Source of the DNA: Siderastrea siderea
Lineage: Eukaryota; Cnidaria; Anthozoa; Scleractinia; Rhizangiidae
DNA length: 64,000 nucleotides
NCBI GenBank assembly: GCA_964030785.1
Contig: OZ034972.1
Coordinates: forward strand, 13,029,231 to 13,093,230
Direction: 5' to 3'
Shown: positions 25,401 to 34,430 of the stretch, piece after piece
How positions within the stretch are numbered: position 1 is the stretch's first letter
Layout of the letters: every line of letters begins with the position of its first letter
Made by a program: the position numbers and the translations under genes
The notes under the pieces: model-generated
The model's input: the letters and a program-made list of their open reading frames with translations, nothing else
The model's database searches: none
Told to the model about the DNA's origin: nothing

Positions 25401-28400
25401 ATAAAAAAACTCCTGCACTAAAAAAATTTTCACCATGACCACTAACTAGATCAGACAACACAGCCAATTTCGCATTCAATCCTATTAGCTGCTTTACTCA
25501 ATTGCGCATGCGTTATACAAGACAAATACAAAAAACCCCAAACTTAACAACCCTTCGTCGTTGGTATCTTAAATACTGTAAATTAAAAGACAAGAACACA
25601 CGAAGGTAACATTCAGCAGACTAATATGCGCATGCGTCTGATATAAGACAGTACCGCTCTTGAGTACCTGTACCACAAGCTTTACAGCACTTTGTTCGTA
25701 TGTTAAGCCAACTGACCATCATGACAAAACCGTGCCCATTTTATAAACCGGCAGCAACGGCCGGTTAACCATGCAAGCGGGGTATAAATTTACATTGTGT
25801 ATTAATGGCTTACATAAGCACAAAAAGGAAATTAAAAGCAGTTCAATGCTTTCAAGCAAACCATTCGTCTATAGTCCTTTACTCGTTCAAGTAAAACCAA
25901 TAACTAGTAACGATATTGGCAATAATTTAAACATTGTGCTTTTACACGTGTGAAAAGATAGAAAAAACATTAACAGAAAAAGTGACATTGAATTATGATA
26001 CTTAATAAAACTGGAAGGAAAAATTTTACAGTCATATAACAAAATTATGATTGCCTCTCAAAGAGAAAAAAAAAAGAAGCCAAACAAACATAAGATACCT
26101 GAAAGGTCAGAGTGCATTAACAAAAATATGGAATATTTAATAAGCCACAATACTTTTAAATTTCCTCTGGATAAGAGAGAAAATTGTAAAACTCAAACTA
26201 CACCTGGTAAAACAATACATGCTGTTAAATCAAATTCAACCAAACGAGGGGACGAACATACATGCTTTTAACTTAAAGCACTTGTTTTGGCAACCAGGCA
26301 ACCAGCTAGAAGAAAAACTATTTCTTTATTCATTTTCCATTTTGTTCAAGTGTCAATTTCAATAAAAACCCTTCTTTGCAAGTGGCTTTTGGCTTGAACA
26401 TAAATTACACACCATACAAACATGTGGAGGCTGGATTTTAAGCTACACAGTGAAATGTCACAGCTGGTATTAAAACAGAATGCTCAGAAGGCTTGTTTAG
26501 TACCAGTGGACTGTGTTATTCTCTATGCTAATGAAAAGTTGACACACAGAATCTATCATTCAATTTGGCCAACCTTACAGCCGCATTCACAGCTATGTGC
26601 AGTCCCAGCATGATCTGCCGGGCATTATTTACCTATTATGATTCACCCCTACTCATAAAACAGTATAATTTGAAATTTGCTAATTTTAAAAGTTTTCATA
26701 ATTAATGATATTTCAGGAAGTTAGTACTTCTTTGATAAAATCATATTATACCTAATTGTTAGTCTTTCTTGTTCAGTGCCCTGAGGAACAGTTAAACTGC
26801 TTGTGTGGTTAATTGTTTACGAGCGGGTATTTTTATTCTGAGGACCAGCTGATTGGGTTTCAAAGTGCGTGGAAAGTTTTCCGAAAATTTTGCCCCTTTG
26901 TAATGAACAAGTAATCGCATGGAGTCCTCGTAGAATTAAGGATAAATTTCACTTGTATTTTCAAATTTGTCACAAACTGCCAAAATACGAGTGAAAATTT
27001 ATCCTCAATTCTACTCGGCCTCATGCGATTACAAATACAAATCTGTAGGAACTCACAGACTCGAGGTTACGTTGTCTGAGACAAGGCTGGTGCTTACCTT
27101 TGGTTTCTGTAGCATGAAGAAACTAGAAGTACACTATTTCTATCCCTCCCCTCCCTGGATGGAATGTTAGTCCACTGCAAAGGTACATAATCCCTAGCAG
27201 TTTTATTACATTTTCCCAACACTTCACTGCTACCCATTTATACACAGGTCTTGGCAGTAGACAACATGGAGCACAGTTTTTGGCTTAACCCTTTAACCCC
27301 AGATATCAAAATTCAAATTCTCCTTCCCTACCCCCATACATTTCCTATAGAAGTAGTGAGGTGAAGTTGTTGAAATATCAAGAAAATTCAGCTTGGGTCA
27401 TCATCTCCCTTTTTCTCATAACATCTCTGATTGATTGAGCATTGACATTAGAAGGAGAAAATTTGACACTGATCACTCTCAGGGCTTAAAAGGTTGAGGA
27501 AACAACACAACATGATGGTGAGACCAAGCGTCAAACCACCAACCTTTTAAACTCTCCATCAAACATCTGACACTCACAACTACACTGCCTTGCCACCACA
27601 GAACACAGACTTAAAGTACCAAAAATCTGTCTGCCTGTCTTGAAATGAGTGACATCTTCAGTCACATACTTCTACAGTCAAACCTCATTCAAACATTCAA
27701 ACTGTTCTCACCTCTACATTGATGTCACTGCTTTTACAAACTGAACATCAATAAATAATCAGAAGAGTTGTATGTCAACCTTGAAAACTCTATTAAAAAC
27801 TTGCGAGATGGAGAACTTGCTACATGGCAGACTTTCCCCATTCAGATATTTAACCATCCAGAAGTTTCCAAAGGTGTCAATAGTTGTCAACATAGTAGTG
27901 ATAGAAGTGATAAAATTGGCAAAAAGAACATGCATGTTTGTTTTCAAAACCTAAAGAAACATATTGTGCCTTGTACTAAGTAGAAGAATTGTGCCCTATG
28001 TATTTTGAAAAGATTACTATTGAATACAAAAATTCCTGCACAAAAAGAAACATTGACATGATAAATAGAGATGAAAAAAACAGAAAACATATACAAAGTC
28101 AAATCCAGTGAGACAAATTTACATTGTGAGGTGTTATCTTGTATAATTTATAAAAGGCTTAAAGAAAAAATTTCATCCTTCCCAGCTTCATTGTTACAAA
28201 GGAAATTAAAAGCATTTCCACAACCCATTTTATTGCCTCAAAGAGAAAGCAGTAACAGACTCTATGACCAATTAAATGTCGCACGATTCGCAGAAACACA
28301 AATAATTAATATTTTAAGATGAAACTCAACAAACGAATCCCCACAAACTGACATCGTGTTTATACAAGAAATTTGACGTGAGAAACTCAACCTTTTTTCT

Positions 28401-29140
28401 TTGGTGTTGTTTTCTGGTTCTCGTCATCTGAAATTTCGTTTTCAGCATTTTCTTTCTTGCCGACAGTGGGCTGGAAGAGAAAAGAAGGAAAACAAACAGA
28501 ACATTTAATAGAATCAACAACGGTGCTCCTAACAAGGACAAACAAGTACAAAATGCGCATTCATTTTGCCAAAGAAGATTTTACTTTAAATTCATTTTAT
28601 ACCTTTCCGTCCTTATCAGAAGCTGTGGATTCACCGGGGGTTGGCCAGTTCGTTATATCTGTGAATTCGCTGCCCTAAAATACAACAGATACAACACCTG
28701 AGCAAATGACCCGCTGGTTTCAAGCGAGCACAATCCACTTTACCCTATACCCCTGAGTCACTTACCTTGCCTTTTCGCTTAGCGGCTTTCACAACAGTTG
28801 GTTTTCCAGCGTCCTCTGAAAGAAAAACACACAGACTGATTCAGAAACAGCTGTTTGAAGTAACAGTGAATATAAAGGACAGTTTTGACTCGTCACCTTT
28901 CTCGTCATTGCTCTTCAAGTGTCTTGTCCATGGATTTTTTGGCGGGGGAGGTGCTTCGGCGTCATTGCGGTTCTCCTCTTTAAGCGAAGTGTTTTTGCCC
29001 AAATTTTCATCTTGCTCCCTTTCAGCAGTGTGGTTTTCGACTTCTACCTGCTCTTTGGCGTTTTCACAACTGTTCGTAATGTGATTTTCCTCTTCATGGA
29101 TATCGAGTTTCGCCTTAGGAACGCTTTCCACTTCAGTCAT
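1424..29140 (-). CDS. LARP1: La-related protein 1 (LARP1), 5' part of gene, 16 exons, 3' end outside window
   Basis: LARP1 binds the cap and 5'TOP motif of ribosomal-protein mRNAs and couples mTORC1 to their translation and stability in the cytoplasm. Exons in transcript order: 29140-28897, 28815-28766, 28674-28603, 28470-28392, 24637-24377, 23944-23740, 17921-17867, 17704-17615, 16401-16296, 11834-11775, 11612-11472, 5059-4983, 4161-4064, 3079-2905, 2022-1981, 1887-1424. All are GT-AG, and phases join without a stop over 2219 bases (739 residues). Landmarks in order: NPWTRH (exon 1), NWPTPGE (exon 3), QKWVPL plus an RGG-rich tract (exon 5), La motif (exons 6-9), WTEVKRRK (exon 12), [10 protein letters not shown] (exon 13), IVTQTP and [10 protein letters not shown] (exon 14), [10 protein letters not shown] and VEHHVGWVM (exon 16). 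These match the remembered order in vertebrate LARP1. The Met at 29140 is chosen because it opens the exon with NPWTRH. The DM15 repeats are missing only because the window ends. Confidence 0.93.
2075..2328. mobile_element. MITE with GGTGCTTACCATTT ends
   Basis: The left end GGGTGCTTACCATTT and right end AAATGGTAAGCACCC are inverted copies. Both sides carry GAG (2072-2074 and 2329-2331), a possible 3-bp duplication. Inner words GGAAATTCC and CCAACCGGA resemble the repeats at 30331, 37347, 38000-38100 and 38700-38830. It sits 52 bases upstream of LARP1 exon 15. No coding capacity. Confidence 0.6.
2622..2831. repeat. Tandem duplication, two units of about 105 bp
   Basis: Two adjacent copies begin at TCTCACTCGTTTTTCATG and TCTCACTCATTTTTCATG and end at CCAACCTACTTGGTT. 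They differ by a few substitutions. Located in the LARP1 intron between exons 14 and 15. Confidence 0.8.
3080..4063. other. LARP1 intron 13, one unassigned minus-strand ORF
   Basis: Mostly AT-rich intron. A minus-strand open frame at 3400-3690 (96 codons) has balanced composition but matches no family I know and has no obvious splice context linking it to LARP1. Nothing else seen. Confidence 0.4.
5104..5222. repeat. Short foldback repeat
   Basis: GTGCAATTTGGTCTGCAATC on the left is inverted as GATTTCAGACCAAAATTGCAC on the right, with a short centre. It is a degenerate MITE-like palindrome just upstream of LARP1 exon 12. Confidence 0.55.
5609..5757. repeat. GATCGGATCGGAC / TGACAAAACC compound tandem repeat
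   Basis: Repeats of GATCGGATCGGAC separated by TGACAAAACC spacers, five to six imperfect units. Simple-sequence expansion in a LARP1 intron; translates in several frames without stops but has no protein character. Confidence 0.8.
7032..9611. mobile_element. TTAA-flanked element, copy 1 (with nested insertion)
   Basis: Bounded by TTAA at 7028-7031 and 9612-9615, with ends CCGGCC and GGCCGG. Its body is an inverted copy of the element at 24826-25764, apart from an insertion at 7236-8332 and about 530 extra bases (about 8646-9178). The TTAA target resembles piggyBac-type insertion, but no transposase is present, so it is non-autonomous. A 69-codon open frame at 9361-9570 is shared by both copies but shows no protein features. 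Confidence 0.72.
7236..8332. mobile_element. Nested TTAA-flanked insertion, 1097 bp
   Basis: Compared with the uninterrupted copy near 25565-25575, the sequence CAGTATTTAA is split here. TTAA flanks both sides (7232-7235 and 8333-8336), and the ends CCCATTAACAGCCG and CGGCCGGTAATGAG are imperfect inverted repeats. This is a clean empty-site versus filled-site comparison. No transposase frame; probably a piggyBac-like non-autonomous element. Confidence 0.78.
11229..11310 (-). repeat. tRNA-like SINE head remnant
   Basis: On the minus strand TAGCTTACTGATTAGAGCATC resembles an A box and following D-arm of a tRNA. The B box is degenerate, so a functional tRNA is unlikely. Confidence 0.35.
11889..12092. 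mobile_element. CCCTTTAAGCCC MITE, copy 1
   Basis: TTAA on each side (11885-11888, 12093-12096), ends CCCTTTAAGCCC and GGGCTGAAAGGG. Internal words such as TCATAAGAAATGTAT are shared with a copy near 53879; a third copy lies at 27289. piggyBac-like target site, non-coding. Confidence 0.8.
13060..13180 (-). repeat. tRNA-like remnant
   Basis: Minus strand shows GATTTAATGGTCATCG followed by GGGTTGGATTC, spaced like tRNA A and B boxes. The cloverleaf is not convincing; probably SINE-derived. Confidence 0.3.
13210..13540. repeat. Tandem duplication, two units of about 175 bp
   Basis: GGGAAAATGTGTTC, AACCATGGTTGTGGACAGAA and GACCACTGC recur in order in both units, which have diverged by substitutions and small indels. 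Located in the intron between LARP1 exons 9 and 10. Confidence 0.75.
13563..16236 (-). mobile_element. pogo/Tigger-like DNA transposon relic
   Basis: Ends are imperfect inverted repeats containing TTTCCG and GTATAAGTC/GGATAAGTC, flanked by TA on both sides, as expected of the Tc1/mariner-pogo group. It encloses a broken transposase gene (14193-15462, minus strand). The element lies in LARP1 intron 9 in the same orientation as the host gene. Confidence 0.65.
14193..15462 (-). pseudogene. pogo/Tigger-type transposase pseudogene
   Basis: Reading minus strand from the Met at 15460-15462: an N-terminal helix-turn-helix start ([20 protein letters not shown]), a CENP-B/Tc5-type segment ([15 protein letters not shown]), then DDE parts: [13 protein letters not shown] with the first Asp, [20 protein letters not shown] with the second Asp, and [19 protein letters not shown]. 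The C-terminal tail is strongly acidic and ends EEFDGF before a stop. The gene is broken: in-frame stops lie in the N-terminal part (TAG within the ATNSWLR region), frames shift several times, and a stretch between VWDSFR and the PGGLTS block is deleted. A likely intron separates the AKTVN and FTVVLTC blocks (about 14910 to 14857). The family cuts and pastes DNA at TA sites. Confidence 0.85.
16810..17588. mobile_element. TA-flanked element with CCGTAAAC termini
   Basis: Left end CCGTAAACACCGGCATATAA and right end TTATGCGCCGGAGTTTACGG are inverted repeats, flanked by TA. It holds a fragmentary minus-strand ORF (16922-17185). The right end is only 26 bases from LARP1 exon 8, so insertion occurred close to that donor site without destroying it. 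Confidence 0.75.
16922..17185 (-). pseudogene. Element-borne ORF fragment resembling a HIRAN-like domain
   Basis: The frame contains [19 protein letters not shown], then [21 protein letters not shown] remember this pattern from multicopy cnidarian ORFs and it resembles the small beta-rich HIRAN domain (conserved VGHLPR). Only about 60 residues look real; the rest is missing. It lies within the TA-flanked element, so it is mobile-element cargo and not a LARP1 exon. Confidence 0.5.
18214..18484. mobile_element. Foldback MITE, arms of about 105 bp
   Basis: Left arm words CATGTTGTCAAGGGCAACTT and GCTCCGTTTC recur inverted as GAAACGGAGC and AAGTTGCCCTTGACAACATG; outer parts (TACGATTTTCAGCTGAGTAA versus TTTACTCAACTGAAAATCAT) continue the pairing. 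Non-coding, in the LARP1 intron upstream of exon 7. Confidence 0.8.
18593..23605. mobile_element. Probable 5 kb DNA element with GGGTGTATACAAAACC termini
   Basis: Left end GGGTGTATACAAAACCTGGG and right end CCCAGGTTTTGTATACACCC are perfect inverted repeats that extend into GCTAGGCCAT. Flanks are GAAAGTAAC and AAAAGTAAC, a possible 8-9 bp target duplication with one mismatch. The 5 kb inside shows no recognisable transposase, so it may be non-autonomous or badly decayed. It occupies most of the intron that splits the La motif between exons 6 and 7. Confidence 0.65.
23128..23205 (+). repeat. tRNA-like sequence (pseudo-tRNA or SINE head)
   Basis: TGGTAGTCTAGTGGCATAG looks like an A box region and GGTTCGAGCCC like a B box, spaced about 45 bases. 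The acceptor ends do not pair, so a functional tRNA is unlikely. Confidence 0.4.
24826..25764. mobile_element. TTAA-flanked element, copy 2 (uninterrupted)
   Basis: TTAA at 24822-24825 and 25765-25768; ends CCGGCC and GGCCGG. It is the inverted, shorter copy of 7032-9611 and gives the empty-site sequence for the nested insertion there. Flanking CCCAATGGGC is shared with copy 1 outside the TTAA, so the homology extends beyond the element. Confidence 0.75.
26909..27032. repeat. Foldback repeat
   Basis: GTAATCGCATGGAGTCCTCG and the following AGAATTAAGGATAAATTT are inverted as AAATTTATCCTCAATTCTAC and CATGCGATTAC. A small MITE-like palindrome in the LARP1 intron between exons 4 and 5. Confidence 0.75.
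27101..27545 (-). mobile_element. SINE copy 2, interrupted by a MITE
   Basis: The tail (TTTCTGTAGCATGAAG, TGGATGGAATGTTAGTCCA on the plus strand) and the part next to the head (GGAAACAACACAACATGATGG) match the SINE at 58842-59114 in the same orientation. They are separated by the 27289-27493 insertion. The tRNA-like head itself is degraded. Confidence 0.7.
27289..27493. mobile_element. CCCTTTAA MITE, copy 2, inserted in a SINE
   Basis: Left flank TTAA, right flank TTGA (mutated), ends CCCTTTAACCCC and GGGCTTAAAAGG. Same length as copy 1 (205 versus 204 bases). Confidence 0.72.
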
Positions 29141-30304
29141 AATACGAAGTGAACGTGTTATTACGAAGACGTATTCAAACTATTCCAACAAGGCAACCTT
29201 CGGCCGACGAACAACCCTGAACCACTACACGAGGAGCAGATAGTCTCAGATTGCGTCCGCGAAGGTTTCCTGTGCCTTTCCAAAAGCAAACAGTCTAAAA
29301 TTACCGGCGAATTTCCAACTTTTTTTACCATTCAGCCATGTGGCTTGTGAGAGAGAGAGTCATTACTCCGCAGGTCCTTATTGGCCATGCGCGAGGCAAG
29401 TGATCAGGACAGAGAATTAGCCAATCAGAGAAGAGTACAGAACAAAGCCGTGAAATAAAGAGAACACAGAGATAAGCTGTACAAATATAAAAGAACTACC
29501 CGTGCAAAATCAAACTTTAAAGACAAAATAATAGCGATACCCTTCATACCTGTTATATCGCTCACATGAATTCGTTTCACTGGAGGCTTTTCGCTCAAAA
29601 AAATTATATCTGTTATTTTTTACAACACGCAAGACTGTCTGAAAATACAGAAAATGCTACCTTCCTGTTACACGACTATCATAAATTGTCTGAATTTAAA
29701 TGAAAACGTAGGCAAAATTATGAATATTTATTGTCGATTTATGACTGTTGAAAGCAGCTGTTTGTGGCTTGTGCCATTCTATTGAGTGTCTCGCACCATA
29801 TCTAAGCTTTAGACCGGAAAACTGGTATCATGGCGATGACATGAAATCAACGTAAATTCATTAAACAGTCTACTACAATACCGGTATTCACAACTAACAG
29901 AAGTTCGAGTTCCGTTTAACGCGAACGTAGACCAGTGTGAATTTGCAAGTCTCTCTTCTAAATTTTGACCTCCCGCTCTCATAGAGAAACGTTATGGGAG
30001 CAAGAATCGTGAATTAATGTTTGATACCCGAGGGCAAACGGTTTAGGGGTCTCACCAAGATGTCAGTTATTTACACCTGTACTTGTGGACATGCACCAAG
30101 TCGTGTCTCCATTTAACCACGTGAATTTGGTCACGCACGACCTCTTAGTGGGAAAAAAGGTGTGTTCGCAGTAGCAAATGAGGAAACTGAGGCAATCATT
30201 ACAAATGTACCCTTAAATGTAAACACTTCTTGATTATTGTCTAAGTATATTTACAAACAAAAATTGCAAGCAAAACAATATGCGTTTTAGAATTCGATTG
30301 GCCT
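29141..30304. promoter_or_regulatory. Upstream region of LARP1
   Basis: The LARP1 promoter is expected on the minus strand reading left from about 29450. No TATA box is evident. CCAAT-type words occur in both orientations (ATTGGCC near 29370, GCCAATCAG near 29419). The remainder to 30304 is unassigned and reaches the target duplication of the large element. Promoter location is inferred from gene position only. Confidence 0.35.
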
Positions 30305-30312
30305 GTTGTTAA
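30305..30312. repeat. Left 8-bp target-site duplication (GTTGTTAA)
   Basis: GTTGTTAA directly precedes CACAGGG and is repeated perfectly at 39251-39258 directly after CCCTGTG. Confidence 0.75.
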
Positions 30313-30383
30313 CACAGGGGGCGCACACAAACGTGGTTGTTTACCATTTACAACAACTTTCCGGAAATTCCGGTTGGAAAGTA

Positions 30384-30715
30384 AATGGTACACGTCGTTC
30401 CAGTGGAAAATTCCCAGCAGCAACGGACTGAAAAGGTAGTCCTGAGCGCTTACCATTTGAATGGAATTATCAGTGGATTTTTTGGACAAATGGAACTGCA
30501 ATTTTTCTCACCAAGAAAACGGAACGGATTGAGCCGTATTATTTGATTCAAGTGTTTTCCCGCGCCATTAAGCTCAAAAGCTCGAATCATGAAAGCAAAA
30601 GTAAAAGACAAGAACCGACGGCCAAAACTTAAATCTTTCGCACCTTGGGTGCTACAATTGTGTTTTAAGAAGTCTGTTGACAGTAGCCGCGAGAATAAAA
30701 CAACTGTCACGTCTT
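30384..30715. repeat. Left long inverted repeat of the 8.94 kb element
   Basis: About 85 percent identical by eye to the inverse of 37755-38098 over some 330 bases. Confidence 0.75.
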
Positions 30716-31688
30716 CTCGGTATGCATTGCGCGCTGCGAGCATTGGCGGCCATTTTCTTGATGTTGAAAAATCCGAGCATTATTGTTGGTCTTTCCAATC
30801 CGCTTCCATCGGCCGTCTCATTGATTGATCCTTACTCTTAGGCATTCAATCGAGTACTATAATTGTCAGGGAACATTTCTGACTGTTTTTTTTTTGTTGA
30901 TTTTGCTTAAGTTTTATCCGTAGTCTGGCAAAATATAATGTGATGTCTGTTAAAACATGTCGAATCCGACGCGAGGAAGACCGCATTTAGCGGGTTCGGT
31001 CCGCCAGATAAAGCTTAGATCTTCTGTGTTTGTCCTGTGGAACGAAAGAAAGGTAGCACTTGGTTTTGAGGGAGCCACAAATAGTGAGTTTGCCGAATTT
31101 CTTCTTTATATACCGACGGATAGAACTTTACGGCCTGTGAGGTAAGCCCGAGTTTTTTATTGTTTGTTATTTGACAAGCGAATCATAACCTTCTTGTTTA
31201 CGTGCTTTTCGAGTCTTTCAGCTTTAATCGTGATTGTTCTGACACTTTTTTGCAAACATTAATTTCAGCTGTGGAATTTTGGAGCCAGGTGAAAACAGAG
31301 AGATTTCTCGTGATCTAGACCCGTTGCTGTCTTCAACGCCTGTTCTTGTCGACTGCAAAGCGACGTCGTAGTCCAGGAGCAAGTTCGAATTTGACGTCAG
31401 TTAGAGTGGCGAAAAAACGGAGATTATCTCTTGAAAGCAGCCATAGTGAAAGCTTGTAAGTTTATATTCAGTGGTATTACTATTACTTTTTTGTGTTTAT
31501 AAGGTACGAAGTTTGTCACTTGTTAGCCCTCAATAATTATGTCCATAGCATGTAACACCCTCTGAGGGCGTAGGAAATTGCACCAAAAGCAGTATATTAT
31601 ATTAAATATGTCGATTCCTGCAGGTTTGGAAATATTCAAGCCAAGCAAAATTTAAAGCAGAACATAGATCTATATACAACAGCCCAGC

Positions 31689-31766
31689 TCTCAGCTGGCT
31701 TGGTAGCACAGTTAGATTGAGTGTTGCATTGGCATCAGAGGGTTCATGGGGTTTGATTCCCGTTCA
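31689..31766 (+). repeat. tRNA-like sequence in the decayed gene's intron
   Basis: GGCTTGG at the start can pair with TCAAGCC at the end; TAGCACAGTTAG resembles an A box and GGTTTGATTCCC a B box. The anticodon stem does not pair, so it is probably a SINE head or pseudo-tRNA. Confidence 0.4.
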
Positions 31767-34288
31767 AGCCTTGTTTTTCTTTTACAACTTACTACTGGAA
31801 TGCATGAGGTAAATTGGCTACTGTAAAGAGATCGAAAGTTGACGGTTTGAGCATTAGCCCTTTGTCAGCTTCCCTCTGACGCAGGGCTAATGCACAAGAG
31901 ATCAGCTTTCAGTCTCTTTACAGTGGCCAATTTACCTTATCAACTCAGTTGATAAAATTAATCTAAAGTGTTGTGTTTCACTTCCCCACCCGTGCAGCAC
32001 CACAGTTGTTTAGAAACTGACCCCTTTGTTTACTACTGGGAAGGGCGTCCTCATTTCTTGTTTCAGTTGTAGTCCATATATTGATTATTCTGTAATATTT
32101 TCTCATAGAAAAGAGCATCTGTTTGAAGGTTCAGCTACCAAGATGTTTAAGTGTATACCCTTTCCATGGCATCTAAAATACAAGTTCTATAAATGATCGT
32201 AACAGCATGTGTTGTTGCTCATTAGCTTTCTCAACTGATATTGTGATTACTTTTTCATATTGCAGAAATGTTGATGTTACTGGATCAAGTTCCCACCTGA
32301 ACAGCTCAAGCACTAACAAGCAAGCCAGCCATCTTAATTTAGTACCATCTGTAAACTCTGTCATGGGCAATCCTTACTCCTCATTCAGTGACGATCCAAA
32401 CAGATGAAAGTGATGATGATGATGATGAGAGCAGGACAATGGATGCATTTGGAAATCCTTTTAAATTTGGAGACAGGTAATGTAACAGACTCTTTTTATT
32501 TTGGTGCACCCTGATCTTATGCTTAGTAGGTAAATTGTCCACAAATATTGTCAGTAGTGTATACTGAAGGTAACCAATGCAGTGTATGTTTTTGTTGATT
32601 TTGTTGAATTTGCCTTTTACACAGGTTGGATTTGATTATAGAGGATCTTTGTAATGAAAGTGATGAAAGTAAAGATAGTGACAGGTAAACAGTATTTTCT
32701 TTTTTTATATGCTATAAATTATAACAATTTTTGACAATCATTTATTCATTCCTTCAAGGGATGCAAGCTAACTTTTCAGAATTTTTTTGCTTGTTTTAGG
32801 TAAGTCTAGTTATCTATTTGATAAGTAATGTGGACCATCTCGGTTCTGTGCAGTAACTTCCTTATTGTATGTTGTCCGGTAGATATTTCACTGCTCTGCT
32901 GTCATAAGTAGCCAATAACTCAGCTGTTATGTCCAGCAGCTACAGCAACGATTAGTTTGAAGATGCAGTATAACTGAAAGACAATAAATATCACGGTTTT
33001 TTTGTAGTTTTGTGACCATCTACTTTCCGTGTGGAGACAACCCTGTGTTGACAGTATTTGAATGACAATGTTCAATTTTGTGAACTGATATTTTGTTCCA
33101 GTGATGGGGATTACTCTCTTTCTGATGCTGAGTGTGATGTAGTTGACATGAATATTTCCATAAGAGATGATGAAGCAACACTTACTGTGGTGGAAGACCC
33201 TTATTTGTCAGCTAGTGACATAGTGCTTGGTATTGTGTTTATACTCTTATGGAACATGTGTCAAAAGTTGTTGTTGCCTTGGAGGTGATTGATAAGGTGA
33301 TTGCTTCACTTTCAATGAAAAGATTACAAGAAACTGATTAAACTTTGCCAAGACACATTTTAGGGACTGGTCATTATTTAGAGGTGGGGGGAGGGCTGGT
33401 GCAAGTAGGGGTAGGTCAATGATTTTTATGCAGGAAAAAAAGGGGGGCCACATAAATTTATGCACACATATTAGCTAGGGAGCTTTGTTATACAAAGGGG
33501 GGAAGGGTCAGCAAGAAATGTGCTTCCCAAAGGGGAGGGTCAGGAGAACTTGAACATGGCCTCCCTCCATATGCACCAGCCCTCCCTCCCCCACCCATCT
33601 CTAAATAATGACCCGGCCCTTACACATTCAACTGATTGGCATTGTTGTCCTTTCAGAACACATGGGAAGGAGTGTTGCATCATGTATGTGGGGAACACAC
33701 TTGGGCTGAGTCAGCATGCAAACATGGTCCTCATGTTGAAGAAGAGACAACAAGAAAACCCTTGTCGAAGTCCTCAAAGGCAATGGCTGCGCTACACAAG
33801 ATCGTACTCGACCCAAAGTGGCTCAGCAACCTACATTTCTATGTTCAATTCCGGTGAGTATTGTCTGTTTTTTTTTGTTTGTGAGCCATACAGTCTGCTT
33901 TACAGACAATTGATCAACACAGGCAGTTCCTTCCTATGGTATCCAGGGTTTGGCACTGTTCTCATTATCTAATCTCTTTTTTTTCCAGCCATACTGGTAA
34001 ACTAGAAAATTTCAACAGCATGATGAGGAAGTATGCACCAAAGAGGATGGCATTTGAGTATGTGTTATATCTAAGTGAAATGTTGTACAATCACATAATT
34101 GATAATCAATTGTGCAGAGTGAAAACCACTTTTTATTTTTAATGGGTATCTTGTTGAATGTATTTCATTTTTTAGGCATATTTTATTCTTGAAATCATTT
34201 TAGTTATTTTGTTGTACCTAATCACCTTTTTTTTTCTCCCCCATCCCGTCTTAAATTGTTCTAACCCATATTTTTCATTCGCTTCCAG

Positions 34289-34430
34289 TTACTTCATTAT
34301 AGGAGTACTCCTGAATGAACTTGACCACAACCACCTAATAATCACCTTCTTCCTTCTTACCCCCCCCCCCCCCCCACCTCATCTCTCTGTAAAATAATTG
34401 TAACATCCCAAATTTTTCATTCACTTCCAG
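34289..34430 (+). repeat. Decayed duplicate of the start of the last exon
   Basis: CATTCGCTTCCAGTTACTTC at about 34276-34295 and CATTCACTTCCAGTTACCCA at 34418-34437 are homologous. The first copy reads YFIIGVLLNELDHN where the functional-looking copy reads YPYCIMRILLAAIDHN. It is a tandem duplication of intron end plus exon start, and the upstream unit has decayed into intron with a poly-C run. Confidence 0.75.

Noticed and set aside
31689..31766. Functional tRNA gene
   Set aside because: Acceptor ends pair, but the anticodon stem does not, and the surroundings are repeat-rich.
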